DNA of 64,000 nt from Paraescarpia echinospica (GCA_020002185.1 CM034533.1:44148880-44212879), one strand, 5' to 3'; positions 1-63,330 are shown, counted from the stretch's first letter. Notes: generated from the letters alone by a model not told the origin. Translations and numbers: made by a program.

Positions 1-1125
1 GACACGGGGTCACTGGTGAGTGGGTACAGTGGGACGTGACACGGGGTTACCGGTGAGTCGGTACATTGGGACGTGACACGGGGTCACTGGTGAGTGGGTA
101 CAGTGGGACGTGACACGGGGTTACCGGTGAGTGGGTACAGTGGGACGTGACACGGGGTTACCGGTGAGTCGGTACATTGGGACGTGACACGGGGTCACCG
201 GTGAGTGGGTACAGTGGGACGTGACACGGGGTCACCGGTGAGTCGGTACATTGGGACGAGACACTGGGTCACCGGTGAGTGGGTACAGTGGGACGTGACA
301 CGGGGTTACCGGTGAGTCGGTACATTGGGACGTGACAAGGGGTCACCGGTGAGTGGGAACAGTGGGACGTACCGGGGTCACCTGTGAGTGGGTACAGTGG
401 GACGTGACACGGGGTGACCGGTGAGTCGGTACATTGGGACGTGACACGGGGTCACTGGTGAGTGGGTACAGTGGGACGTGACACGGGGTTACCGGTGAGT
501 GGGTACATTGGGACGTGACACGGGGTCACCGGTGAGTGGGTACAGTGGGACGTGACACGGGGTCACTGGTGAGTGGGTACAGTGGGACGTGAAACGGGGT
601 CACTGGTGAGTGGGTACAGTGGGATGTGACACGGGGTCACCGGTGAGTGGGTACAGTGGGATGTGAAACGGGGTCACCGGTGAATGGGTACAGTGGGACG
701 TGACACGGGGCCACCGGTGAGTCGGTACATTGGGAGGACGTGGTCACTGAGTGAGTGGGGTGGTGTGGGACGTGACACAGGTCACCGGTGAGTGGGTGGT
801 GGGGATGCAGACACGGTCACTGGTGGGAGACACAGTGGGGACACACGGTCCGTGGTGGGTACAGTGGGATGTGACACGGGGTCACCGGTGAGTGGGTACA
901 GTGGGACGTACCGAGGTCACCGGTGAGTGGGTACAGTGGGATGTGACACGGGGTCACCGGTGAGTGGGTACAGTGGGATGTGACACGGGGTCACCGGTGA
1001 GTGGGTACAGTGGGACGTACCGGGGTCACCGGTGAGTGGGTACAGTGGGATGTGACACGGGGTCACCGGTGAGTGGGTACAGTGGGATGTGACACGGGGT
1101 CACCGGTGAGTCGGTATAGGGGGAC
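1..1125. repeat. 37-bp minisatellite, about 30 copies
   Basis: Tandem array with a 37-bp unit, each containing GGTGAGT and GGTACAGTGGGA or GGTACATTGGGA variants. In the first part two unit types (TGGGTACAG and TCGGTACATT) tend to alternate, giving a loose 74-bp period. It runs off the left edge. It lies in the collagen intron upstream of the first exon seen. 37 is not a multiple of three, so it holds no long open frame. Confidence 0.95.
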
Positions 1126-1139
1126 GTATCACGGGGACA

Positions 1140-1500
1140 GTCACCGAGTAGACACGATTACAGTTCAGTCACTATGATCGTCCTGTCAGCATGACTGTGT
1201 AATTAAAATTAGTGTGCAGTCTCATGATGGCAGTCCCATCACGGTGACAGTCTAACCACGATGACAGTTCAATAAAGATGACAGTCCAATTATGGTGACA
1301 GTCCAATTACGATGGCAGTTTAATAAATATAACTGTCCAATCACGATAACAATCCAATTCCAGTGACAGTCCAACCGCGATGACAGTTTAATAAAGCTGA
1401 CAGGCCAGTCACGTTGTTAGTCCATTGATGGTGACAGTCAAATTCCTGTGACAATCCAATTCCGGTGACAGTCCAGTCGCGGCAATGAAATACCAGTCAT
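1140..1500. repeat. Degenerate ~20-bp repeat array
   Basis: Diverged tandem units of the form GTGACAGTCCAATTACGATG follow directly on the 37-bp array. Copies differ by many substitutions, so this looks older than its neighbour. Confidence 0.7.
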
Positions 1501-1707
1501 AACATACACACAGAGACACAGGAGGACGCACGCACGCACGCACGCACACACCCACACCTGTTGGAACTTAACTAAAATACATACATGCACACAACAAAAA
1601 CAGCTTGAATTTCAATATGTTTATATTCGTTGACATTCTTGTTGCTTCTTGGAATGCCAGAATACGTGTTCATCCGTCCCATTTGCATTATACTGTTTCC
1701 GTTTCAG

Positions 1708-21493
<19,786 letters not shown>

Positions 21494-23243
21494 TGACGTC
21501 ATAGTCGCTGACGTCATTGCCAGAGACGTCTGGCGAGTTCAGTTAGAAAAGACGTTTGAGTTCGCGCATTGCGGATGAAAGAGGGAGCGTTAGTTACAGG
21601 AACCGGGGGAGACGGAATGCCCGCGACTACTCGGAAGTATGGTGCGGTTTACCAAACAATTGAACGTCATTGGACAGACTATTCATGTTGTATTTCTCAA
21701 GGCACCGTCAAATCGAATGTGACAGAAAAGGTACGATAACATCTGTACATAGCGTGACCCATGTAGAATTGTTATTGGGGTCTGGAGATTGCTTTACGAA
21801 AGTGTGGTCTTGTAATGTTTGGATTTTTAAACTGTGCTGATCCACGTACGAGGTTTGACGAGTAGCGTGGGAATCTAAGGATTGGAAAATGTTTGCCTCG
21901 GGACAAGGAGAGGCCTCGTGTCGCTAGCAGAGTCATTGTTCTCCGAGGAAGATAACTGGTGATCAGAAGCGGCAATGCAGTGCACGGACGATGTTATACG
22001 AATTAGTGACTTGGCTTGGGTTGTTGACATCACAACGTGTTTTCATTTAATGTGACGGACGAATGAAAAGTCAGATATACTGGCGGAGTCGATGGATCTG
22101 ATAAATGCATTTTATAATTCGTACGTGTGCAGATTGAGAAATATCTGGAACGTTCCGTGAAAGCGAACTGCGCTAAATGTTCCGTTCTTCTAAAGACGCG
22201 GAGTAGGGTGCATGTGTGTTTCCGCTAGTATGTTTCAAGGAGGCCTGTTAGTCGGGTCCATGATAGTAATATTCACGGAGATCTTGGCGGGCATTGGGGC
22301 TTCTCCCTGGCGTCGTAGGCGTGGGAAGAACGACACATACTACTCTACCTCTTTCATGCCATATGCGCGATTTGTTAGTTATTTGTGTTGTAGTTCAAGG
22401 CTGATTCGTCTATCAGCTGCTCACTGCCCGCAGTTAGTCACGTTTATGAATCATTGTATGTTTATGGACGATACTGCCGAAAAAGATGATATTTTCACCA
22501 CAAAGTGTTCAAAGCTCTAGTTGCTTACTTTTTATTGAGAATCTACATTAAAATGCCATTTATTAAATGTTTGCGTTGTTGCCTTCGGAGTGTGTGCGTG
22601 CATGTGTGGCGCGCGTGGGTGCGTGTTAGTGCATGTGCATTTCTGGACGTTCGACATTATCGGCACATATATTTTTGAGAGTTACTATACACGCTGAAGA
22701 TCCTTGTTTACGTTATCATAGTCCAAACAACAAAGTTCAAATCCCTCAAAAACTACTGAGGGCTATCTCCGTAATTCGAGTATCTTTACCGCAACGTGGT
22801 CTGGTATTTAACGACATAACCCAATATTGTTCACTTTCTTTCACTCACTCGTTCGTTTTCTGAGATGACCACCAAAGTCAGTGGTGATTCATTGGGTCAC
22901 GCTGAGGTGTTCTCTAGCTTGTTTTCCTATGGTGTCACCGTCTTCTCTTGCCCTCTTGCGTAATACATTTTGTAATGTTGGTTTGTTGGGCGATGTGGCC
23001 AAACTGTTTCCGTCGTGTTACATTCTAAACAGCAGCTCTTGTTTTCCAGGGAGAGAAACAACTTGCCGTCTGACAATCGTTAGTTTAATCTTCTGTGCAG
23101 GAAACGAAGAGGAGTTTTTCAGACGTGCTTCATTTCAAATGCTTGGATTCGGATTTCTGATTCTCCTGTGAAATGCAGCTCTCGTATTCAGAGAATGATG
23201 GAAACTACGTGTTACTCTTACGATAAATCAAACATACCGGTAA

Positions 23244-23249
23244 AATAAA
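23244..23249 (+). promoter_or_regulatory. Candidate poly(A) signal for collagen
   Basis: AATAAA on the plus strand, the first canonical hexamer I find after the collagen stop (about 1.75 kb). Variant ATTAAA hexamers occur earlier, near 22.55 kb. Confidence 0.4.
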
Positions 23250-23280
23250 CAGGACACCACTGGTTCAATTAATTGCAGTG

Positions 23281-23286
23281 TTTATT
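23281..23286 (-). promoter_or_regulatory. Candidate poly(A) signal for ACE
   Basis: TTTATT on the plus strand, AATAAA read in the ACE direction, about 0.8 kb after its stop. It is only about 35 bp from the collagen candidate on the other strand. Confidence 0.4.
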
Positions 23287-24101
23287 ACATCAATTCACTA
23301 ACCAATTAAACAATAATTAGGTCAGCCAAATAGTATAATTACTCATGCGAGTTGACTGGATTTATAATTACTTTTTAATGCTACCTCTTAATCATTAATT
23401 CTAAATTAAATGCATTCACACTTACAGAACACATGCTTGCACATAGTGTACCCGTGTGGCTGTGTGCAATGACAATCTAATTTGTCAGACATAATTTGTG
23501 TTACTGTATTAACGTTACTAAATTAATACATATGTGTATTATTACCAGTATAATTAGATTAACTGGAAAATAATGCGTTGTGCAAATGGTAAGTGTCACA
23601 ACAAACGTTGATCTACGTTATACAAAAAGATAATTTGTGCAGTCTTAAATAATTAAGACTAAGTCTTAATATTAAACAGATTACGCATACTTTAAATTGT
23701 TACACCTATCAATTCAAACTTTAATACGATCGTTAAACATACAATTATACGGAAGTTGTGCAGTTGGCCAAACAATTGCAGACATTAGTACTGTCAACAC
23801 AATTATAACACAATTGAACACGAATTGCATTCGTTGATGAAATGTGTTGCGAGTTTTTAAAAATACCACTAACACCAGTCTTCCGGAAAGTAACTTTTTT
23901 TAACTAAGAAAGTATTACAATCTGAATATATTTGTCAGTAACATTGCAAAAATATAACAGTTGGTAGTATTCAATGGTCAAACAGATACTTCGGTTCGGC
24001 CTTATACGTGTAAGCAAAAACGTAGAACAATTTGTCGCGAAATGTGCAATAAAATAGGTCAACTGTTTAACTTTAGACTCGAAATGTAAAAAGTTGTGTT
24101 T

Positions 24102-54172
<30,071 letters not shown>

Positions 54173-54600
54173 CTTCCCCCGATCTCTTGGCCACTACAGT
54201 GACTGGACAAGACCCGTAAGCTCAACGTATAACCTACCCAGTCGTCATTGCGCACGCGTACTCGAGACGTCACAGCGATTCTCGCGAGCTCTCGAGTTCT
54301 GGTAGGCTGCATGTGTGACAAACATCTAGGGTGAGGATTTCCACATCTAGGTGAGAGATAGAGGGAACAAACACGTTGAGTTCGTGTGTCAACGGCGTTT
54401 GTTTGTTTATTGCACATATTTAACTTACTGTTTGGTTGCTCGCGTAGACGAGGATTTATGTTATCGTCTGTGTTGATTAGAAGCAATATTATTGCGAGAA
54501 TGTATATAATATCAAGAAAAAAAGCATGCAGCTCGGAAAAAAACCCGCAAATAACATGAACAGTCGTACTGTAATCGAACAAGTGTGTGTATGCATGATA

Positions 54601-54775
54601 ACGTTTACCTCTTAGACGGCTAGCAACTCGGGCTTTCAGAAGTTAATCTACGATCCCACGTGCGTAACGTAAGATCTCTTTTTTTTCAAAATACCTCATC
54701 TATAATGTAAAGGTTTCTCCCTTGTATAGGGTAAATCCATTCTTCAGAACGTAAAACGTAATGCGCGCATCAAAA
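54601..54775 (+). repeat. Direct repeat left of the 3-kb TIR element
   Basis: Similar to 58238-58410: shared CTTAGACGGCT / CCTAGACGGCT, TTAATCxACGAxCCCACG and CGAAACGTAA-like segments, roughly two-thirds identical. Confidence 0.5.
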
Positions 54776-54862
54776 CCAAAACGTCAATAATAGCAATCGC
54801 AGGAATCGCCCTCGCGCGGTAAATACTTCGGGAAATTGGCCCCAGCATCATGGACTATAATC

Positions 54863-57835
54863 GAGTTGCCGCCCTACTATGTTCAATATGGAACCCGGAA
54901 ATGATTGGTAGTGTAAGTTTTTTTTTGCTGAATCATGTAGGTTATTGGTCCCTCAACTCACATCAGCGGGATGGCAACGCGCCATCCTTAGGCAATTTGT
55001 GGGAGCCAGGCAAATCCAAGATGGCTACCGTGAACGTAGGTCATATTAGAAAATGTGTTACATATTTGCACTGGAGCATGCTAGGAACATGATTTTGGTG
55101 TATATACACATGTTTTGGCATACGAGGAATGCAATGGAACCATTTCCAATGATGTCCGACTATGTTTACATGACAACAATTCAAAATGGCCGCCATTTTC
55201 ACCGAAAATAGCCAAAATCGAGCATAACTTTTGATTGGTTTATGCTAGAGAAATGATTTTGGTGTCTATCCACATGTTTTGTCATATCAGGAAGTCAATG
55301 GAACTATTTCCAATAATGCCCGACTATGAACACCTGACAAAAATTCAAAATGGTCGCCAAATATGCCAGAGTCACGATTTTGGTGTCTATACCTGTTTAG
55401 CATATGGGCAAGAAAACAGTACTCTGATACACACTTGTACTGCCTTAATTAAAAGTGAAATATTGTACAATCAAAAACATGTTTTATTTGACTTGGCATT
55501 GGCACTAATTAATTTGGGAAGTTATTTATAAAAATATATAAATGACAAGGTTTTGATGCAGACCTAACGAAAATGTTTTGTTGTATTCCATTTATGAGTT
55601 ACGTTCCTCCAATGAATTTGTTCCCATAAAATAAAATTCTACACCATTATACAACATCATGGATACCAGGATGTAACGCGAACTCATTTACGGCAACGAA
55701 AACCCATCTCGCCAAAAGTATGAAGGACAGAATCAGCCAGTACCAATCAACAGAAGTGCTGGTCATCTTCGATCGCTATGATGACCCGTCAGCAAAGGAC
55801 CATGAACGAATCCGGCGGGCAGGTGAATGGGCTGTTGACTATAACATCACAATATCCAGCAAGCTCCCATGCCGCGATGCCATCATGAACAGCAAGGCAA
55901 ATAAGAAGGCTCTCATCAGGGTTCTCTCCACATTCAATTTGGGCAACAATGTGACGATGGCTGGAAGAGAGGAGGGCGTGTACAGCCATGATGAAGCAGA
56001 TATTACTATCATTAGTTATCTTCTAAAGGCTGTGAAGAATGGCTGGGACAAATGTATGAGTGATCAACGATGACACTGACGTCTTTGCTCTGCTTATCTT
56101 CTGGGTGTGTAGTACGCAGCTAGATCGATGGAGTGGGGCTATCCTCAACATCAATGAAAGTTCTTTCCTCCTTGGTCCGAAATCCCCCAACTGCTTGGTA
56201 TGCATGCACTGTCAGGTAAAGCGATGGCGCTAAAGGTATTTAAGTCTGCTGACCACTCAGGCCTCTACACTGTCTTCGGTGAAGAGGGTGTTACTCTCGA
56301 ACAGTTGATAGAGACTGAACCGAAATTCATCTACTCGCTCTATGGTGTTGCTGAAGGCACAAGCATGGCTTCTGCCAGGTATGCGCTCTACTCCAAAAGG
56401 ACCAGAGGGAAAGCTGTATGTATCAAGACTCTTCCCCGAAAGACGCTAATCTGGCCTACCACATCCTGCGAGCTCATTACCAAGTCATGCCCTGGAAGGC
56501 AGCAGATCAGCAGACTCCGCCCATGGTTGATATCGCTGATTATGGATGGGAGTTTGTTATTGGTGCAGGGGGTGTGCTAACTCCATGCATCGCAAGAGGA
56601 CTCTGCCCTCATGGACGTCATCAACTGACAGTGTAAAGCTGTAGGGAAAGCTTGCAGCAGTCATGCATATAGCTGTCATTTCTGCAGGATTGTCCTGCAC
56701 ACCGTACTGCTTCTGTGTTGGTGAAACCATGTGCCTCAACCCGGTCACCAAAATGATGAGCATGAGAGTGACGCTAGATATGATAATGAGGAAGAAGGTG
56801 ACAGTACAGAGGAAACAGAAGAGGAAGATGAGAGAGAATGGCGGGAATAAACATTTCTATGAGAATGTAATGTGAATGGCATCCCTTTCATATACCGTTG
56901 GTTTTAAATTTAGTAATGATATTCACATTGTCAATGTCAAAATGAAACCTGTCATTACAAAAATGTTCTCAAATTGTGTTTCATTGTGTTTCAGCAAATT
57001 TATAATTGAGTACTTCTTACTTTGAATGTTGTACTTTTTAATGTTGTACATGTATGATACAGATTCATTCGTAATTACTGCATGCCATTTTGCAAAGCTT
57101 TTGTATGTTTCTTGTTACAAGTAGCCATATACATGTACATGTAAGTATGTATGTATAGCTATTAGCATACGCGTAGCTCAGTCAGATCATTGCAAATGAA
57201 GAACTGTAAATAAATGTTACCTTACAAAAGTCCTAATTTTAACAACAGCTTTATTGTCATATCACATCAATACAAAATGAACTTAATATGCACAAACAAT
57301 ATTGTTTCTAGCATCATCCAATCAAAAGTCATGGTGTAGTTTGGCTATTTTCGGTAAAAATTACGACCATTTTGATTTTGGTCAGGTGTTCATAGTCGGA
57401 CATCATTGAAAATGGTTCCATTGAAATCCTGATATGGCAAAACATGGGGATGGACATAAAAATCGTGTCTCTACCATAAATCAATCAAACGTTATGCCCG
57501 ATTTGTGGTGAAAATGGCGGCCATGTTGAATTGTTGTGATGTGAACATAGTCGGACATCATTGGAAATGGTGCCATTGCATTCCTCGTATGCCAAAACAT
57601 ATGTATATACACACCAAAATCATGTTCCTAGCATGCTCCAGTGCAAAGATGTAACACATTTTCTAATATGACCTACGTTCACGGTAGCCATTTTGGATTT
57701 GCCTGGCTCCCACAAATTGCCCAAGGATGGCGCGTTGCCATCCCGCTGATTTGAATTGAGGGACCCATAACCTACATGATTCAGCAAAAATACCTTACAC
57801 TACCAACCATTTCCAGGTTCCAAAAATGGCAACTC
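54863..57835. mobile_element. ~3-kb element with ~0.5-kb terminal inverted repeats
   Basis: 54863-55390 is inverted at 57310-57835, starting GAGTTGCC and running through GGTAGTGTAAG, CAGCGGGATGGCAACGCGCC and CATGTTTTGGCATA. Each repeat contains two diverged ~200-bp subrepeats with AATGGAACCATTTCCAATGA. The interior carries one broken gene on the plus strand. No target duplication or transposase is clear. Confidence 0.75.
55720..56876 (+). pseudogene. Frameshifted gene with acidic nuclease-like motifs inside the 3-kb element
   Basis: First frame starts MKDRISQYQSTEVLVIFD and includes SKANKKALIRVLS and SHDEADITIISYLL; after a frameshift near 56060 comes INDDTDVFALLIFW. A third frame (56200-56400) reads MALKVFKSADHSGLYTVF and SLYGVAEG; later LAYHILRAHYQVMPWKAAD and a cysteine-rich end (GLSCTPYCFC). 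The order resembles large uncharacterised invertebrate proteins with paired acidic motifs as in PIN/FEN-like nucleases. Several frameshifts and a missing N-terminus make this copy non-functional. Confidence 0.6.
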
Positions 57836-58237
57836 CAATACTAGGTTGTTTGAGCAAAATGAAGTAGACGCTAATACAATAAGCTCTACGTCTACCTTCA
57901 TGTCAATACCATAGCAACACGAATATTATTTGACAATGCTACACTATCGGATCTAAGACCTATTGGTGGAATTCACTTTCTCTCCGACCTTCGTCATTTT
58001 GAACCTACCACATGTATACATTGTTGCTCGTGCCTGACGCAGTTTGTCGACGTTTTACGTACGTTGAAACCATTGCTTTCTTAAGTGAGCACGTTGTGGT
58101 GTTTATGTATGAATGGTATGTGTTGTATAACATTTGGTAAATATTGCTATCACGATTATAACGTATGCACTACTAAATTATCCCGGCTGCCAGGGACATT
58201 TTTGCTAGTCTAACAATAACCGAGCTGGCGTATATAT

Positions 58238-58410
58238 GTATCTTAACGTTCTCTTCCTAGACGGCTTGCCCTCTGGCGCCAAACCTTCAGGGATTAATCG
58301 ACGACCCCACGAATGAAACGTAACCCATTTTATTTTTCGAAATATCCCATATGTCAAGAGTTCTTAATGATTTGGGGTAAATTAAGTGTGCGAAACGTAA
58401 CACGTGACTT
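58238..58410 (+). repeat. Direct repeat right of the 3-kb TIR element
   Basis: Partner of 54601-54775 in the same orientation; the pair brackets the element. Confidence 0.5.
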
Positions 58411-59956
58411 TACAACAATCGGTACAATATAACATTTAACTTACTATATTGGCGGTTGATATTAATTATAGTAGAATACCCTCGTAGCAATTCTGCCCTG
58501 CCATGGCAAAAGGAAGCAAGTGACATGTTTGATTTTTGTTAGATTTGTGTACGTGTCAAAAGAAGCAATTCCTATCTTCTGTAGTTGTTTTATGACAATA
58601 GCGCTAGTAATTCCCTGGAACTGCAGTAGCAAAAGGAAGTAGGTAACAAATGCAACCATATTTACAGTGGCATGTGGAAGCAAGTAACAAACAAATCAGG
58701 TTTCAAATAACAAACCGAACTGCCAATCACGAATACAAACCAAGGGCTGTGTCAACGCAGAAGAAGGCACCATAGTGGCTCAACTGTGCCCACTGATGCC
58801 GGCGAATCGTACGCGATTTTGAAAAGAAATTCCAGTGAATGATGCATCACATGACTTGATCACAAACATCGATTGACAGTAACTGTCCAGATAGGTGAAT
58901 GCAGCCAATGATGCTTTTTGCTGGCACGAAATACACGAGTTTTGAATACATGTTCCTTTTACCGCTTGATTCTGTGTTAACGTGAATGAGTAAAACAACG
59001 TCAAAAGGAAGCAAGTAGCATTTTCTCACCCAAGGTCAAATATTTTTATAGCAAATTAGACAGGCCTAATATGCTAATAATTACAATGTGATATGATTAA
59101 TTCCGGTTATATATGTCAACATAGACTGGAGAGCTGATGGACAATCACAAGACCTCTATTTTCTCTTATTCTTTATCATGTCAATTATTTCATTTTGCTA
59201 TGGCAGAACAGAATTGTAATTAATTAACACCTACGAATTACCTTTTGTAATTACTACGTACCGTTATTTGCAACGCTACGCGTGAAATTTACAATTACAA
59301 ATCCAACATTACATAATTACATCGATGTCGCCAGTGAGTCTGTAGCGCCCTCTGGTACATAAAATAGATTAGGTTGCCTGGCAACACGACTTGACGCTCA
59401 CACAATGTGTCTACACTCAAATCAATACCGTAGCAATAGGCCTACGAATATTACTTGATAAGTATACACTATAACGACTTGAGCCTATCAGTAAACGCGA
59501 ACATCACTTTCTCTACGACCTTCGGCATTTTGAACGTACAGCGAAACCTGTAACACGGTGTTACAGCCATGCTGGTTCATACATGTTTCCGTCTCCTGTA
59601 CAACTAAGATGGGATAGACATACTTCATGCTCACCTTAACTATTAATTATATTTTATCGGTTTGCATTACGAAGTCGATCATGTATAATTGATTACTAAG
59701 ACGTGTGTGCGTGCGTGTGCGTGTGCGTTCGAGTGCGCGTGCGTGTGTGTATGCATGTGTTGATGTGTAACGGTGTAAGTCTTGTGTTAGATTGCCAGTA
59801 CTAGACACATGTGTTTGTGTACGACCTGCCGCCGACACTTTGTGTGTTTGGGTGTGAACAGTCGATAAATGACGGCAGACATACAAGCAGGTATGATGGT
59901 ATTGTTTATTGCAATATAATAATTTAAAAATAAATTTGTTATACATGATAAAACGT

Positions 59957-60075
59957 GTTGCTGCTATTGGCAGCTATGACATTGCTGTCATTGGTAGCTA
60001 TGGCATTGCTGCGATTGGTAGCTATGGCATTGCTGCCATTGGTAGCTATGGCATTGCTGCCATTGGCAGCTATGG
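59957..60075 (+). repeat. 24-bp tandem repeat, five copies
   Basis: Units of GCTATGGCATTGCTGCCATT plus GGTA; they encode IGSYGIAA in one frame, but no gene context supports translation. Confidence 0.92.
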
Positions 60076-60371
60076 CACATGCATTTTTATAATGGCGTAT
60101 CCAGACATTCATATTACCGTAACAATGAACATTATAACATATTTACAGAAGCAAAATACACAACGCAATATAAGGTAAACGTGTGATGTGATAAGATACG
60201 TATATGATAGTTATAGTATTATATATACATGTGTTTTCTTTTTAGCATTATATACTATCTGTAATATGCACAGACACATCGTCAAACATACATTACATTA
60301 GGTAATGACGATAACAGGTACTTCATTAATAAAAACCTAGTAACATTATTCACCTCAAAAGGTGAATCAAC

Positions 60372-60606
60372 AATTTTTTTATAAACGCAGGAGTTCTTCA
60401 AGGAAACCCGTTTGCCGCGTATCAATTCATCGTGGTCTTTGACTATTCTCTAAGCATTGCGATTGAAAACAACGAAGGACTATGTCTCCCCAGGTCCAGA
60501 AGCACATTATATCCAGCATGCATCTCCGATATGGATCTCATTGATGGTATCGCTCTGTTCGTTGACAGGGATTCGAAGCATAACCTAGATAGTCTACCAT
60601 GTTGAA
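60372..60606 (+). mobile_element. LINE reverse-transcriptase remnant
   Basis: Open stretch with GVLQGNPFAAYQFIVVFDYS and ISDMDLIDGIALFVD, matching RT domains around the YADD box, but the catalytic aspartates are replaced (LIDG). A dead fragment. Confidence 0.55.
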
Positions 60607-61547
60607 TCCCCTTTAAAGTATATATATGGGGTTTTCTCAATCCGAAACAACATCGTCTTCATCTGGCAGGCCACGTGATGTACCATGGCGAATTAGACAA
60701 CAAAGTGTTATTCTGGAAACCGCCGGGCTCGCAAAAGAAGTCGCCCAAACACAACCCATTCTCCAGACCAATGAGAAGAACATCAATCTCAGTGGAGCTA
60801 AACTAGCAACTGCTTTCACCAACCGGGAACTCATCACGTCATCACGCGAATTACATAAGTTAGTATTATAATGCAGGCAATGCATTGTGGTGACCACATT
60901 TATATATAACTCAAATGTTCTTACAACGAACATAGTTTGTTACGTTTAGTCATACGTTTGCGACGTAGACGTAATAGCTACAAACCCAATGTTGCACCAA
61001 CATAGATACAGAAATTGATGTAATAATGTTGATATGTTCCCAATGTTAGTTATTATAGCATCTGCCTATATTCGATTCAATATCGCAACAATTCATCGAC
61101 AGTCATACAAACTCCTGATGAATTCTAACAAACACATATTCCCATATATAAACAATTCCTCAAATAACACATTTTTTGCGATTTTAAACTTATTTTTTAA
61201 TATGACCATAATTATAAGAGAAACAACCTTGTTGCATATTTTGTAGAAAGCCTGATTGTTTCATTTTTAAAGTACACGTTAACGCAGATATACTTGTAGA
61301 ATAACGTACGAAGCCGGTGCAACGCGTACTGTGCATTTGTGCATCGGTACACGTATTAAATTCCCGATCCTTTTCATCAATCGTGTGACGAAACCATCTA
61401 GCTGCGGCTTAGTCTATGTCGGTGTCCCATCCGTGGACGAGTTGTAGTTCACAGCAGTCCGCTCGGTGGCGCGACTGTCTGTTGCCTCGTGGTTGTGTGG
61501 CGACCAGGGCGCCACAGTATTCAAATCTTGTTCTCGCCCGCCTACCA

Positions 61548-61565
61548 TTATGCCTCTTTCCACGA
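61548..61565 (-). CDS. Small protein, possible terminal exon
   Basis: Acceptor TTCTCTCTGTAG then SWKEA and TAA in phase 0. A longer frame (VERGIMVGGREQ ... to 61416) is open here in a different phase, so the true last exon may differ. Confidence 0.3.
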   Translation of the reverse strand, partial: SWKEA

Positions 61566-62568
61566 CTACAGAGAGAACGCAAAACACATACAATTAGCGA
61601 TATTGAAAATCACGTTTCCCAACATAATCGCTCCAATGGTGCTGCCTAACGAATAACACAAGAAGTGTTGCACACCGCCGCAATTTTAATGGGCTGCAAA
61701 CGCATGCACATTACCAAAAGCCCCACAGTAATTGGCTGGTGGACTGACCAATACTAAACAAACACGGCACGTTTTGTGGACTTAGTAAACTTATAAATCC
61801 ACCCATTAAAACAAAGACGAGGAACTCCCGTTAATATCAGTATATACTAAATAAATATTAAATCGCTTCGCTCTGTAACACACATCAACGCGGTTTAGTG
61901 TTGGGCCATGTTTACGTCGACATGTTACTTCCAGTATAAAGATTGCGTAGCGATATCGTAATGTGTTGTATTAACGACGTTCGTAAACGCGCCAGAATAT
62001 AACTCACCCAAACGGCATCGGCAGGAAGGTTTGCTGGCAGTTTCGAGTTGAATCTACGCATCGCCGTCCAATTCTGAAACATAAGACAAAAAGGTCTGAC
62101 TTGCTGATCTTATACATAAAATCTTTAAAAGTGTACGTCCTCTCAATAATGTATATCTGCTTATACGGTTGGTCGGTCGGTCGGTCGGTCGGTCGGTCGA
62201 TCGGTCGGTCGATCGGTCGGTGTCGGTCTCTTTGTCTCTCAGTCTTTTTGTTCCTAAGACATGACCCGAGCCTGCAGAATAACGACACTTTGATGAGTTT
62301 TGCTGGAACACCGCAATAGAGTGGGAGAAACGGTGTTTAATTTTAATTTATTTCATTTCCAAAATTGTTTACGAATATACCAATAAATTATAAAAACCAT
62401 GCACACAACAGAAACTAGTTCTGCTCAACGTTCAACGGTATGCAAGCGATGTGCGACTATTAATTAGTATCACTAAACAAATTTCCAATTAAATCAACTC
62501 ATTTTTCTCCAACATTACAATTTTTTCAAACATAACCGCACGCATCGCACGTGCGTACATGCATGCAC

Positions 62569-62649
<81 letters not shown>

Positions 62650-63299
62650 ACATCTTAGTCCTCACAGAGCAATGTTGAGTGAACCGTTGCAAACTATCAT
62701 GGTGATGTCATTCTATTTCAGGACGATGCATATCCTTATCAGCTGGATGACATGTAACATAGCACGCCCATTGTGCGAATCCCAGAGAAGTTTGATACAT
62801 ACCACGGGCTGGGATGGTTTCGCAGCGCTACCTGGATGGAAACCAAACATCGGGAAGGTCGGGTTCCACAAATATGGCGTCGGCCGCTTTATGTACGGTG
62901 TTTCAGACCGCTCAGACTCGGAGTCCGTCTCACTCGGTAGTTTTCGTCGCAGTCCCAACAGTAGCTGGCAAGAGAGAAGACCCGTTAGTACTGGTAATCA
63001 ACAGAGGACAGCTTAAGCGGACACGTCATTAATTTATAAATTATTTGTGTCCTGTTGTTATCGAACATCGACAGTATCCTGCCCACTAGGATTATTTCAA
63101 ACATCAACGTGTATACATGACGTTTCACGCACGACAATAATAGTAAATAGATAAAATAAATAAATGAGTATGTTGCCGTTACGTTTACGTAGATACTTTG
63201 TTACGTAGATACGTAGATACGTTATGTGTACAAACAATACTGACATATACCTCAAAAGTGTTAGACAAAGAAAACATCGAATCTCGATAAGCGAAAAAC

Positions 63300-63330
<31 letters not shown>

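Larger units (their letters stand above)
21494..24101. other. Tail-to-tail intergenic region (both 3' UTRs)
   Basis: No further coding exon is recognisable between the collagen stop (+) and the ACE stop (-). 23.2-24.1 kb is AT-rich single-copy sequence. The UTRs of both genes probably occupy much of it. Confidence 0.7.
57836..60371. other. Intergenic, repeat-derived, no gene recognised
   Basis: Contains 58238-58410 (copy of 54601-54775), a diverged duplication of 57.89-58.01 kb at 59.40-59.54 kb, repeated GGAAGCAAGTAAC-like motifs between 58.5 and 59.0 kb, and CA/GT-rich sequence at 59.70-59.77 kb. Confidence 0.6.

Noticed and set aside
1..1125. CRISPR-like array
   Set aside because: Units are contiguous with no unique spacers and the DNA is clearly eukaryotic; it is a minisatellite.
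61416..61564. Longer terminal coding exon (VERGIMVGGREQ frame) for the small gene
   Set aside because: Its composition looks protein-like, but no acceptor gives the phase needed to join exon 3.
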